A stretch of DNA of 64,000 nt from positions 3,658,001 through 3,722,000 of the forward strand of contig NC_014640.1 in assembly GCF_000165835.1 (NCBI RefSeq), read 5' to 3'. Both the position numbers and the translations under genes were made by a program. The stretch is from Achromobacter xylosoxidans A8 (lineage in GTDB: Bacteria; Pseudomonadota; Gammaproteobacteria; Burkholderiales; Burkholderiaceae_B). Below the pieces are notes generated by a model. The model saw nothing but the letters and a program-made list of their open reading frames with translations, did no database searches and was not told where the DNA came from. Shown here one piece after another: positions 47,736 to 55,735 of the stretch. Within the stretch, counting starts at the first letter, position 1. The number at the start of each line of letters is the position of its first letter.

Positions 47736-48077
47736 TTAGCTGGCATCGCGCTCGGCGTCGGCTTTGCTCAGGCGGTTACGGTAGGTCGCCGCGCGCATCA
47801 GCAGCATGGCGGTCACGGGCGAAGACACGATCAGCAGCAAGGTGATGATGACTTCATGAAACACAGGCCGGGCAGACAGCGCCGAAAACACCAGGATGGA
47901 AGCGGCCAACACGCAACCGCAACCCATGGTGTTGCCCAGGGTGGGCGCATGGATGCGGGCATAGAAGGTACGGAAGCGCAGCAGGCCGGCCGACCCGGTC
48001 AGCGCCAGCAAGCCGCCGAGCACCAGCAGGATGCTGGCAGGTATGGTGGCCCACAGCGGGATCTGGGCGTCGATCAT
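47736..48077 (-). CDS. mrpG: cation/proton antiporter subunit G (MrpG/MnhG/PhaG)
   Basis: 113 aa small membrane protein with about three hydrophobic segments; TGSAGLLRFRTFYARIHAPTLGNTMG is the family signature. It is the last gene of a six-gene Mrp/Pha antiporter operon transcribed leftward, and its start overlaps the stop of subunit F by 4 bp. The complex exchanges Na+ or K+ for protons across the inner membrane. Confidence 0.93.
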   Translation of the reverse strand: MIDAQIPLWATIPASILLVLGGLLALTGSAGLLRFRTFYARIHAPTLGNTMGCGCVLAASILVFSALSARPVFHEVIITLLLIVSSPVTAMLLMRAATYRNRLSKADAERDAS

Positions 48078-48355
48078 GGCTCGATCACCTCGCCGCGCAG
48101 CAGGAAGCGCGCCATCGCGGTGGAACCGACGAAGCCGAACAGCGCGATCAGCAGCGCGATGTCGAAGTACACGGACGTGCCGGAGCGGATGCCGAACACC
48201 AGCATGGTCAGCATGCCGTTGATGTACAGCGTGTCCAGGGCCAGCACGCGGTCCTGCGCGGTGGGACCGCGCAGCAGCCGGATGGCGGCGAAGACCATGC
48301 CCAGCGCGAAGCAGAGCAAGGCGAAGGACGCGGCCCAGTAAAGTATGTTGTTCAT
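48074..48355 (-). CDS. mrpF: cation/proton antiporter subunit F (MrpF/PhaF)
   Basis: 93 aa with three hydrophobic segments. RLLRGPTAQDRVLALDTLYINGM with the conserved RVLALD-like stretch identifies the MrpF family. Both ends overlap neighbours by 4 bp, so F is translated coupled to E and G. Confidence 0.92.
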   Translation of the reverse strand: MNNILYWAASFALLCFALGMVFAAIRLLRGPTAQDRVLALDTLYINGMLTMLVFGIRSGTSVYFDIALLIALFGFVGSTAMARFLLRGEVIEP

Positions 48356-48834
48356 TCGAAAATCTCCATCAGCGGGCGCTCGTAGCGTTCCTGGACCAGC
48401 TTGATCCAGTCGCCCTCGTTCTGCAGGTCCAGCACGTGCAGCTTCAGGCGATGGTCGTCGGTCAGGTCCACCCAGACGGTGCCCGGCGTGTAGGTGACGA
48501 TGCAGGCCAGCATCGCCAGGCCATGCGGGTCGCGCATGGTCAGCGGGATCATGATGAACCCGGGTGAAAAGTTATTGCGGCGCGGATTCAGGATCAGCCG
48601 CGCCACGGCGACATTGGATTTGATGATGTCCGCGGTCACGTGCAGGAACAGCGGCACCGCCTTCCACAGGCGGCGCGGCCGCGCCCGCAGCGGCCGCAGG
48701 CGGGATGCGGCCCAGGTGAACCACAGCGCCAACGCGATGCCCAGCGCGATCTGGCCGGCGGACGCGCTCTCATTGAGCACCAGCCACAGGACGAACAGGT
48801 AGACCGGCAGGAACAGGAAGTAGAGGCGGCGCAT
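48352..48834 (-). CDS. mrpE: cation/proton antiporter subunit E (MrpE/PhaE)
   Basis: 160 aa. Two N-terminal hydrophobic segments are followed by the cytoplasmic part with SNVAVARLILNPRRNNFSPGF and TYTPGTVWVDL, characteristic of MrpE. A longer open frame begins at 48972, but the ATG at 48834 overlaps the subunit D stop by one base (TGATG) and gives normal length. Confidence 0.92.
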   Translation of the reverse strand: MRRLYFLFLPVYLFVLWLVLNESASAGQIALGIALALWFTWAASRLRPLRARPRRLWKAVPLFLHVTADIIKSNVAVARLILNPRRNNFSPGFIMIPLTMRDPHGLAMLACIVTYTPGTVWVDLTDDHRLKLHVLDLQNEGDWIKLVQERYERPLMEIFE

Positions 48835-50465
48835 CAGCTTCCTCCCTTGAGGCCGCGCACGGTCTGCGCGGACATGACGGCGTCGATATAGGACTTGGGC
48901 TGGTCCAGCGAACGCGCCGCGTCGTCCAGGTAGGCCGACACAGGACCCGCGCCGGCCGCCAGGCCCACGCACAGCAGCAACAGCACTGCCACTGGCCCGG
49001 CTTCGATCAGCCGCAGGCGCGGCGTGCTGCGGTCATCGCTGGCCCAGAACACCCGGATGCCGGTGCGGCCCAGGCCGATCAGGCCGGCCAAACCGGACAG
49101 CAGCACGGCGGCCACCAGTATCCATGCGTCCATGGGCACGGCCGATTCGTTGGCGGCCGACACCGCCGCCGACAGCAGCGACAGCTTGGCGACAAAGCCC
49201 GACAGGGGCGGCAGGCCAGTCACCAGCAAGGCGCAGGAAATGAAGGCCAGGCCCAGGAAGGCCATGGCCGCGGGAATGGCCACGCCCACCACGTCGTCGG
49301 ACCGGTTGACCGAGGCGGGATCGTCCAGGTCGAAGGCATCCAGGGTCACGGCCAGCACGTTGGCGCCGAAACTGCGGGTGCGTTCGATCAGCTCGGCCAA
49401 CAGGAAGAACGCGCCCGTGGTCAGCACGGAACTGAGCAGGTAGAACAGCGCCGGACCGGTCAGCGTCACGCCCGGCATGCCCAGCGCGGTCAGCAGCGTG
49501 CCCGCCGACACGATCACGCAGTAGCCCACCATTTTTTCCAGCTGCTGCGTCGCCAGCAAGCCCAGGCCGCCGAACAGCAGCGTGGCCAGCCCCGCCGCGA
49601 ACATCCAGTCCAGGCTGAATGCCGCTGGCGCGCCTGTCGGCAGCAGCAAGGAGCCGATGCGCAGCAGCGCGTAGATGCCGACCTTGGTCATGATGGAGAA
49701 CATGGCCGCGACCGGCGCGCCGGCCGAACCGTAGCCCTTGACCAGCCAGAAGTTCAGCGGCCAGGCGCCCGCCTTTACCAGGAAAGCCACGCCCAGGATG
49801 GCCGCGCCAGCCTCGAACAGCATGCGGTCCGCGCCCGCCAGGTTGCCCGCGCGCACCGCCAGGTCCGCCATGTTCAGCGTGCCGGTGACACCGTAGATCA
49901 GCGCGATGCTGATCAGCAGCAGGAACGAAGCCACCAGATTGACCGCGATGTACTGCAGGCCGGCGCTGACGCGCGCCACGCCCGAGCCGTGCAGCAACAG
50001 GCCATAGGACGCGGCCAGCAGCACTTCGAAGAACACAAACAGGTTGAACAGATCGCCCGTCAGGAATGCCCCGTTCAGCCCCATCAGCAGGAACTGGAAC
50101 AGCGAATGGAAGTGCACGCCGGCGCGGTCCCAGCGGGCCAACGCATAGACCAGCGTGGCCAATCCCAGCACCGCGGTCAGGGTCAGCATGACGGCGGCCA
50201 GACGGTCGACCACCAGCACGATGCCGAAGGGCGCGGGCCAGTCGCCCACCAGATAGACCCCTACCCCGTCCGGCCAGACACCGGGTACGCCGCCGCCCGC
50301 CACCACCAGCAGCGCAATGGCGGCGGCCAGTTGGCCCAGGGTGGAAACGAGCGCGATGGCGCCACGGGTATAGCGGCGGGTGTCAGCCAGCAGGAGCATC
50401 GCCGCGCCAGCCGCGAGCGGCGTGACAATGGGCAATACGGGTAGATGTTGCAGCCAAAAATTCAA
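48834..50465 (-). CDS. mrpD: cation/proton antiporter subunit D (MrpD/PhaD)
   Basis: 543 aa NuoN/NuoL-like proton-pumping subunit with about fourteen membrane helices. Conserved segments include FVFFEVLLAASYGLLLHG with the key Glu, and VKAGAWPLNFWLVKGYGSAGAPVAAMFS with the conserved Lys. Its start overlaps the subunit C stop by 4 bp. Confidence 0.94.
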   Translation of the reverse strand: MNFWLQHLPVLPIVTPLAAGAAMLLLADTRRYTRGAIALVSTLGQLAAAIALLVVAGGGVPGVWPDGVGVYLVGDWPAPFGIVLVVDRLAAVMLTLTAVLGLATLVYALARWDRAGVHFHSLFQFLLMGLNGAFLTGDLFNLFVFFEVLLAASYGLLLHGSGVARVSAGLQYIAVNLVASFLLLISIALIYGVTGTLNMADLAVRAGNLAGADRMLFEAGAAILGVAFLVKAGAWPLNFWLVKGYGSAGAPVAAMFSIMTKVGIYALLRIGSLLLPTGAPAAFSLDWMFAAGLATLLFGGLGLLATQQLEKMVGYCVIVSAGTLLTALGMPGVTLTGPALFYLLSSVLTTGAFFLLAELIERTRSFGANVLAVTLDAFDLDDPASVNRSDDVVGVAIPAAMAFLGLAFISCALLVTGLPPLSGFVAKLSLLSAAVSAANESAVPMDAWILVAAVLLSGLAGLIGLGRTGIRVFWASDDRSTPRLRLIEAGPVAVLLLLCVGLAAGAGPVSAYLDDAARSLDQPKSYIDAVMSAQTVRGLKGGS

Positions 50466-50806
50466 GATTGGGACTCCCGTCCATCAACGTGGTCGGTACC
50501 CGTGAGGCCACGCGAGGCCAGCAGCACAACCAGGAACAGCGCGGTGGTGGCGAAGCCGATCACGATGGCCGTCAGCACCAGCGCCTGCGGCAGCGGATCC
50601 GCATACCAGGAAGGATCATGGGCCACTGCCGGATCCACCACGGGCGGACGGCCCGAGGTCAGCCGGCCCATGCCGAAGATGAACAGGTTCACCGCGTAGG
50701 AAACCAGCGACAGGCCCATGATGAACTGGAAGGTCCGCGGCCGCAGCAGCAGCCAGACGCCCGAGCCAGCCAAGACACCGATAGCGATGGCGTATATCAA
50801 TTCCAT
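50462..50806 (-). CDS. mrpC: cation/proton antiporter subunit C (MrpC/PhaC)
   Basis: 114 aa NuoK-like subunit with three membrane helices; FQFIMGLSLVSYAVNLFIF and DPLPQALVLTAIVIGFATTAL are the family marks. The start overlaps the subunit AB stop by one base and the stop overlaps subunit D by 4 bp. Confidence 0.94.
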   Translation of the reverse strand: MELIYAIAIGVLAGSGVWLLLRPRTFQFIMGLSLVSYAVNLFIFGMGRLTSGRPPVVDPAVAHDPSWYADPLPQALVLTAIVIGFATTALFLVVLLASRGLTGTDHVDGRESQS

Positions 50807-53721
50807 CAGGCTTCCCCTGTTTGTGCGGCGGCCGCCTGGATTTCGACGGCAGCCTTGCGTTGCGCGCGCAGCGATTGGTGGGCCAGCGCCACCAGCACCA
50901 GCACGGTGGAGCCCACGACCAGCATGTAGACGCCCAGGTCGAACAGCAGCACGCTGGACAGGTGCACATGGCCGATCAGCGGCAGCGCGATATCCCAGGA
51001 CAGCGCCGCCAGGAAGGGCTTGTAGGCCAGCCAGGCGGTCACCGCAGCCGTGCCGGCGAACAGCAGGCCGATGCCGATCCAGTTCTGCGGGTTGAGGCGG
51101 CTGCGCGACTCCACCCAGTACACGCCGCCCACCATGTATTGCAGGATCACTGCGGTGGCGAAGATCAGTCCGCCCACGAAACCGCCGCCCGGCTGGTTGT
51201 GGCCGCGCAGCAGGAAGTAAACGGAAATCAGCGCGGCGGTGGGCAGCAACAGGCGCACCAGCACGGTCGGCACCATCATCGAGCCCGTGGGCACCAGCGA
51301 CTTGATGTCCGGCGCCTCCGGCACGCCGCCGTCCTGGTCGAGCTGCTGGCGCGGCAGGTCCGCGCTTTCAGCGGCCGGACGGAAGCGGCGCAGCAGCGCG
51401 TAGACCGTCAGCGCCACGATGCCCAGCACGGTGATTTCGCCAAAGGTATCGAAGCCGCGGAAGTCCACCAGGATGACGTTCACCACGTTGGTGCCGCCGC
51501 CGTCCGGCAGCGCGCGATCGACGAAATACGAGGAAATGGTGTCGCCTTGCGGACGCACCAGCACCGCATAGGCCAGCGCGGCCATGCCGGTGCCCGCGGC
51601 GCCCGCCATCAGCAGGTCGCGCAGTCGGCGCCCGCGCGCCCGCAGCGTGGCCTTCAGGCCTTCGTCCTCGTCCTGCGCGATGCGCCGCGGCAGCCAGCGC
51701 AGGCCCAGCAGCAACAGCACCAGGGTCACCACCTCGACCGACAACTGGGTCAGGGCCAGGTCAGGCGCCGAGAACCAGACGAAGGTCAGGCAGGTGATCA
51801 GACCCGCGCCGCCGGCCAAGGCCAGCGACGCCAGGCGGTGGTACTTGGCCTGGAAGGCCGCAGCCAGCGCGCAGCCCGCGCCCACCAGCCACAGCAGCGC
51901 GAACGCCGGGTCGATCGGCGTCATGCGGCCGGCGCCATCCAGCCAGCCGCCCCCGCGCAACGGCAGCCAGGCCACGAACAGCGTGCCCAGCACGATCAGC
52001 AGCATCTGCACCTGCAGGCGCGAGGACGCCAGCCAGCGCAGCAGCCAGGCCGCGGCCACGCTGGAGCCGTCCAGCAGCGCCTCGAAGCTGCGGCGGCCGT
52101 CCAGGCGGTAGATGAACGGCACCCGGCCCGGGTTGGCGCGCTGATGCGCGCGCAAGGCCAGGTAGAGCAGGATGCCGGCCGTGGTCGCCACCAGGCTCAT
52201 GACCAGGGGCAGGTTCACGCCGTGCCAGACGGCCAGGCTGTATTCCGGCATGTCCTGGCCCAGGATGCTCTGTGCCGCCGTCGCCAGGAACGGGCCGATC
52301 GTCAGCCCGGGCACCACGCCCACCAGCAGGCAGATGGCCACCAGCAGCGCGCTGGGAAACAGCATCCAGCGCGGCGGCTCATGCGGCGCACGCGGCAGGT
52401 CGGTAGCCGGAGGGCCGAAGAACACTTGCAGGATGAAGCGCAGCGAATAGGCCACGCTGAACGCGCCCGCGATGGTAGCCACCAGCGGCAGGCCGATCTC
52501 GGTAATGCGGTCGCCGCTGACGAAAGTGGTCTCGGCGAAGAACATTTCCTTGGACAGGAAGCCGTTGAGCAGCGGCACCCCCGCCATCGATGCGGCCGCC
52601 ACCATGGCCAGCGTCGCCGTAATGGGCATGGCCTTGTACAGGCCTGAGAGCCGGCTCAGGTCGCGCGTGCCGGTCTCGTGGTCCACCACGCCCGCGGCCA
52701 TGAAGAGCGAGGCCTTGAAGGTGGCGTGGTTGATCATGTGGAAGATGGCCGCGACCAACGCCAGCGTGCTGTTCAGGCCCAGCAGCAGCGTAATCAGCCC
52801 CAGGTGGCTGATGGTGGAATACGCCAGCACCCCCTTCATGTCCTGCTGGAAGATGGCCGCGTAGGCGCCCAGCACCAGTGTGATCAGCCCCGCCCCGCCG
52901 ATGATCCAGAACCACTCATCGGTACCGGACAGCACCGGCCAGAACCGCGCCAGCAGGAACACGCCTGCCTTCACCATGGTGGCCGAATGCAGATAGGCGG
53001 ATACGGGCGTGGGCGCCGCCATGGCGTTGGGCAGCCAGAAATGGAAAGGAAACTGGGCGCTCTTGGTCAGCGCGCCCAGCGCCACCAGGATCAGGACGGC
53101 CGGATACCAGGGGTCGGCGCGCACCAGGTCGCCCGCCGCCAGCACCCGGTCCAGGTCATAGCTGCCGACGATGTGGCCCAGTATCAGCACCCCGGCCAGC
53201 AGGCACAGTCCGCCCCCGCCCGTGACCGTCAGCGCCATGCGCGCGCCGCGGCGCGCGTCCAGGCGGTGATGCCAGTAGGCAATCAGCATGAAGGACGCCA
53301 GGCTGGTCATTTCCCAGAACATGACCAGCTGGATCAGGTTGCCGGACAGCACCACGCCCAGCATGGCGGCCATGAAGGCCTGGAAGAACGAGAAAAAGCG
53401 CGGCACCGGATCTTCCGGCGACATGTAGTAGCGGGCGTACAGCACCACCAGCGCGCCCATGCCGGACACGATCAGTGCAAACAGCCAGGCATAGCCATCC
53501 ATGCGCAGCGTGAACTGCAGGCCCAGGGCGGGCGCCCAGGGCATGTCGAAGCGGACCACGCCGCCATTGGTGACTTCGGGATACAGGCTGATGACCAGCA
53601 CCACACAGGCCAGGGCGATGAGGCCTGCCAGCCAGGCCTCGGCATTGCGGGCGTTGGCTGGCAGGAGCGCGGCGCACAGGCTGCCGGCGAACGGCAGAGC
53701 GAGGATCAGGATCAGCGACAT
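50806..53721 (-). CDS. mrpA: cation/proton antiporter fused subunit AB (MrpAB/PhaAB)
   Basis: 971 aa. Residues 1 to about 800 are the NuoL-like MrpA with FWEMTSLASFMLIAYW and TKSAQFPFHFWLPNAM (conserved Glu and Lys of the proton path). Residues from about 825 are an MrpB domain (LRGHNQPGGGFVGGLIFATAVILQYM). The fusion is the hallmark of group 2 operons such as Sinorhizobium pha and Pseudomonas, which have six and not seven genes. The start at 53721 is normal; an open extension upstream to 53856 lacks a membrane start. It is the first gene of the operon, divergent from a Bug gene. Confidence 0.95.
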   Translation of the reverse strand: MSLILILALPFAGSLCAALLPANARNAEAWLAGLIALACVVLVISLYPEVTNGGVVRFDMPWAPALGLQFTLRMDGYAWLFALIVSGMGALVVLYARYYMSPEDPVPRFFSFFQAFMAAMLGVVLSGNLIQLVMFWEMTSLASFMLIAYWHHRLDARRGARMALTVTGGGGLCLLAGVLILGHIVGSYDLDRVLAAGDLVRADPWYPAVLILVALGALTKSAQFPFHFWLPNAMAAPTPVSAYLHSATMVKAGVFLLARFWPVLSGTDEWFWIIGGAGLITLVLGAYAAIFQQDMKGVLAYSTISHLGLITLLLGLNSTLALVAAIFHMINHATFKASLFMAAGVVDHETGTRDLSRLSGLYKAMPITATLAMVAAASMAGVPLLNGFLSKEMFFAETTFVSGDRITEIGLPLVATIAGAFSVAYSLRFILQVFFGPPATDLPRAPHEPPRWMLFPSALLVAICLLVGVVPGLTIGPFLATAAQSILGQDMPEYSLAVWHGVNLPLVMSLVATTAGILLYLALRAHQRANPGRVPFIYRLDGRRSFEALLDGSSVAAAWLLRWLASSRLQVQMLLIVLGTLFVAWLPLRGGGWLDGAGRMTPIDPAFALLWLVGAGCALAAAFQAKYHRLASLALAGGAGLITCLTFVWFSAPDLALTQLSVEVVTLVLLLLGLRWLPRRIAQDEDEGLKATLRARGRRLRDLLMAGAAGTGMAALAYAVLVRPQGDTISSYFVDRALPDGGGTNVVNVILVDFRGFDTFGEITVLGIVALTVYALLRRFRPAAESADLPRQQLDQDGGVPEAPDIKSLVPTGSMMVPTVLVRLLLPTAALISVYFLLRGHNQPGGGFVGGLIFATAVILQYMVGGVYWVESRSRLNPQNWIGIGLLFAGTAAVTAWLAYKPFLAALSWDIALPLIGHVHLSSVLLFDLGVYMLVVGSTVLVLVALAHQSLRAQRKAAVEIQAAAAQTGEA

Positions 53722-53915
53722 GGCGTTCCGAGAGTGTCCGGGCCCCCTCCCGCCAGCACAAGGCAGCGAAAGACGAACAGACCGGGGATTGAAAAACGGA
53801 CGGAACCCTGGCCCGGTGCGTCGCTGCACTACACGTTGCCCCGCGGGGGACATCAACCAACGCCATTGAACGGCGCAGACAGAAACAAACGCAATAGCTT
53901 TCTTGCAAGACCGGC

Positions 53916-53948
53916 CAAGAATCTCATACGAAAAATATCAGATTCTTG
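53916..53948. promoter_or_regulatory. perfect 9 bp inverted repeat, candidate operator
   Basis: CAAGAATCT (53916-53924) and AGATTCTTG (53940-53948) are perfect complements 15 bp apart, next to the related palindrome TCTTGCAAGA (53901-53910). Arm spacing of 24 bp centre to centre suits a dimeric regulator on one DNA face; a 9 bp stem RNA hairpin is the alternative. Confidence 0.5.
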
Positions 53949-54101
53949 TAAGTTATGCAGAGATTTATGTGTTTACGATGCGGATGACGGCACGATCGAT
54001 GCGCAATCCTTGCGCAATTGAAATATTCCCGAAGCTTTTCATGTCGTTGTCAGCATTGGATTTTTTGGTCTATTGCGGTCTTCTTCGGACATCCGCGCCA
54101 T

Positions 54102-54129
54102 AAAAAAATAACCCTGGACAAGCCAGGGT
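54102..54129 (-). terminator. orphan minus-strand terminator-like hairpin
   Basis: On the minus strand ACCCTGG-CTTGT-CCAGGGT is followed by TATTTTTTTATGG. No gene on the minus strand lies immediately upstream. Confidence 0.6.
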
Positions 54130-54280
54130 CTATCCGGGTTGACCGGCCGAAATTTACTGTGTGGAATGGCGCCCACGAAGCTCCGCCACGCCAGCATCCG
54201 GGCGCGGCAGGCTTCACCGACGCCGGCCCAAGAAGCCGGCCGGGTCGGAAATTCAAATAATCTGGAGAAGACTCTTGACC

Positions 54281-55261
54281 ATGCTGTCCCAAGCCAAGGC
54301 CGTCCTGGCCGCCGCCGTCGCCGGCCTCTGCCTCACCACCGCCGCGCAAGCAGCCGACCCCTACCCCAACAAGCCCATCCGCCTGATCGTCCCCTTCGCC
54401 GCGGGCGGCACCACCGACATCGTCGCGCGCATCGTCGCCGAAGGCCTGACCCGCGAGCTCGGCCAGGCCGTGGTGGTCGAGAACCGCGGCGGCGGCGGCG
54501 GCTCGATCGGCGCCGACGCCGTGGCGCGCTCCACGCCTGACGGCTACACCCTGGGCGTGGCCACCGTCAGCACCATGGCCACCAACCCGGCCACCAATCC
54601 CAAGAACCCCTACAACCCGTTGAAGGACTTCGCTCCCATCACCAATATGGTGAACGTCCCCAACGTGCTCACGGTGAACCCGGCGGTGCCGGCCAAGAAC
54701 CTGGCAGAGTTCATCGCCCTGCTCAAGGCCAACCCCGGCAAGTACGCCTACGCGTCCTCGGGCGCGGGCGGCATCGGCCACCTGGACGGCGAACTCTTCA
54801 AGTCCCTGACCAAGACCGACATGGTGCACGTGCCCTACCGCGGTTCGGGCCCGGCCCTCAACGACGTGATCGCCGGCCAGGTCAACGCCCAGTTCGACAA
54901 CCTGCCCTCGTCCATGCCCCACATCCAGGCCGGCAAGCTGCGCGCCCTGGCCGTGGCCGCGCCCAAGCGCCTGCCCGCGCTGCCGGACGTGCCGACCTTC
55001 TCCGAAGGCGGCCTGCCGGAAATGGACAATATGGCCTGGTACGGCCTGGTCGCGCCCGCCGGCACGCCGCAGGCCGTGATCGACCGCATCCATGACGCCG
55101 CCGTCAAGGCGCTCAAGGATCCCAAGATCGTGCAGCGCCTGGCCGACGGCGGCTCGCTGGTGGACGGCAACACGCCTGCCGAATACGCCGCCCAGATCAA
55201 GCGCGAGCTGGAACTGCGCCAACGCATCGCCAAGGAACGCAACATCCAGTCGACCAACTGA
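54281..55261 (+). CDS. Bug-family periplasmic binding protein, stand-alone
   Basis: 326 aa. The signal peptide ends AQA-ADP. YPNKPIRLIVPFAAGGTTDIVARIVAEGL and VVVENRGGGGGSIGADAVARSTPDGYT are the family's ligand-loop signatures. GGAGAAGA about 10 bases upstream fits the ATG at 54281; the frame from 54161 begins in non-signal sequence. Unlike the other three Bug genes here it has no CoA-transferase partner. A strong terminator follows. Confidence 0.92.
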   Translation: MLSQAKAVLAAAVAGLCLTTAAQAADPYPNKPIRLIVPFAAGGTTDIVARIVAEGLTRELGQAVVVENRGGGGGSIGADAVARSTPDGYTLGVATVSTMATNPATNPKNPYNPLKDFAPITNMVNVPNVLTVNPAVPAKNLAEFIALLKANPGKYAYASSGAGGIGHLDGELFKSLTKTDMVHVPYRGSGPALNDVIAGQVNAQFDNLPSSMPHIQAGKLRALAVAAPKRLPALPDVPTFSEGGLPEMDNMAWYGLVAPAGTPQAVIDRIHDAAVKALKDPKIVQRLADGGSLVDGNTPAEYAAQIKRELELRQRIAKERNIQSTN

Positions 55262-55310
55262 TCGTCCGCTGCGACGCGCCGGCCCGATCTTCGGGACCGG
55301 CCATGCCCGA

Positions 55311-55338
55311 GAGCCGGTCTACCCAGACCGGCTCTTTT
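55311..55338 (+). terminator. terminator of the stand-alone Bug gene
   Basis: A perfect 10 bp stem GAGCCGGTCT/AGACCGGCTC with loop ACCC is followed by TTTT. Confidence 0.92.
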
Positions 55339-55385
55339 ACTGGGTCCGCGCTTTTCCGACAGGCGTACGTTCCCGAGGTCCGGCC

Positions 55386-55413
55386 TTGACTGCAATCGCC
55401 CCGGTGGTAGCAT
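55386..55413 (+). promoter_or_regulatory. candidate sigma-70 promoter upstream of the beta-helix protein gene
   Basis: TTGACT (55386-55391) and TAGCAT (55408-55413) are separated by 16 bp, 48 bp after the preceding terminator. Expected initiation near 55420 would give a leader of about 315 nt before the beta-helix gene. Confidence 0.5.
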
Positions 55414-55421
55414 GTGCGACC

Positions 55422-55544
55422 GTGCGATCCCATTTTTCTCCCCTCCCCTGCGCCGCCTGCGCGCTTTGCGCCCTGCGCTCGACCCTGTTGAGCTCGCAGG
55501 AAGTCGCCGCGCGCTCCGCCTACGCCCGCTCCAAGCCCGGCTAA
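55422..55544 (+). CDS. possible small Cys-rich leader peptide
   Basis: A 40-codon GTG frame begins at or within a few bases of the transcription start predicted from the promoter at 55386-55413, which would make it leaderless. The peptide has three closely spaced Cys (PCAACALC) and ends RSKPG. No Shine-Dalgarno is present. Coding is not proven; conservation is the test. It precedes a hairpin-rich stretch and the beta-helix protein gene. Confidence 0.3.
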   Translation: MRSHFSPLPCAACALCALRSTLLSSQEVAARSAYARSKPG

Positions 55545-55735
55545 TCGCCCGCTTTTCCCCTTCCTGAGCCCTATCCCGGCCCGCCGCCGGCTGCCTGCGC
55601 ACACCCGCGCTTTCCGCAGCCCTGCAGCCGGCCGGCGCAAGCCCTGCCGCGTGGCCGGGCCCCAAGCCTCGTCTCTTTATCCGCAAGCCGCCGGAGGTTT
55701 GCGGCCAGGCCACGCACCGACCTATTCCAAGCGCC
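55545..55735 (+). other. structured leader before the beta-helix protein gene
   Basis: The 191 bp contain the inverted repeat GCCGGCTGC (55586-55594) / GCAGCCGGC (55624-55632) and CCGCAA (55681-55686) / TTGCGG (55699-55704). The second encloses GGAGG, which is 38 bp before the start codon. No U-run follows either stem. Confidence 0.4.

Larger units (their letters stand above)
53722..54280. other. 559 bp divergent intergenic region (mrp operon / Bug gene)
   Basis: No supported gene. It contains the palindrome TCTTGCAAGA (53901-53910), the 9 bp inverted repeat at 53916-53948, an AT-rich stretch (53915-54110) unlike the surrounding DNA, and a minus-strand terminator-like hairpin (54102-54129). 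Promoters for the mrp operon (left) and the Bug gene (right) should lie here. Confidence 0.6.

Noticed and set aside
50821..52647. 608-codon open frame on the plus strand
   Set aside because: Antisense to the fused MrpAB gene; low-complexity Gln/His/Arg composition.
55412..55567. 51-codon ATG frame overlapping the possible Cys-rich leader peptide
   Set aside because: Its ATG lies inside the predicted -10 box, so it would not be on the transcript, and its Arg/Leu-rich product has no distinctive feature.
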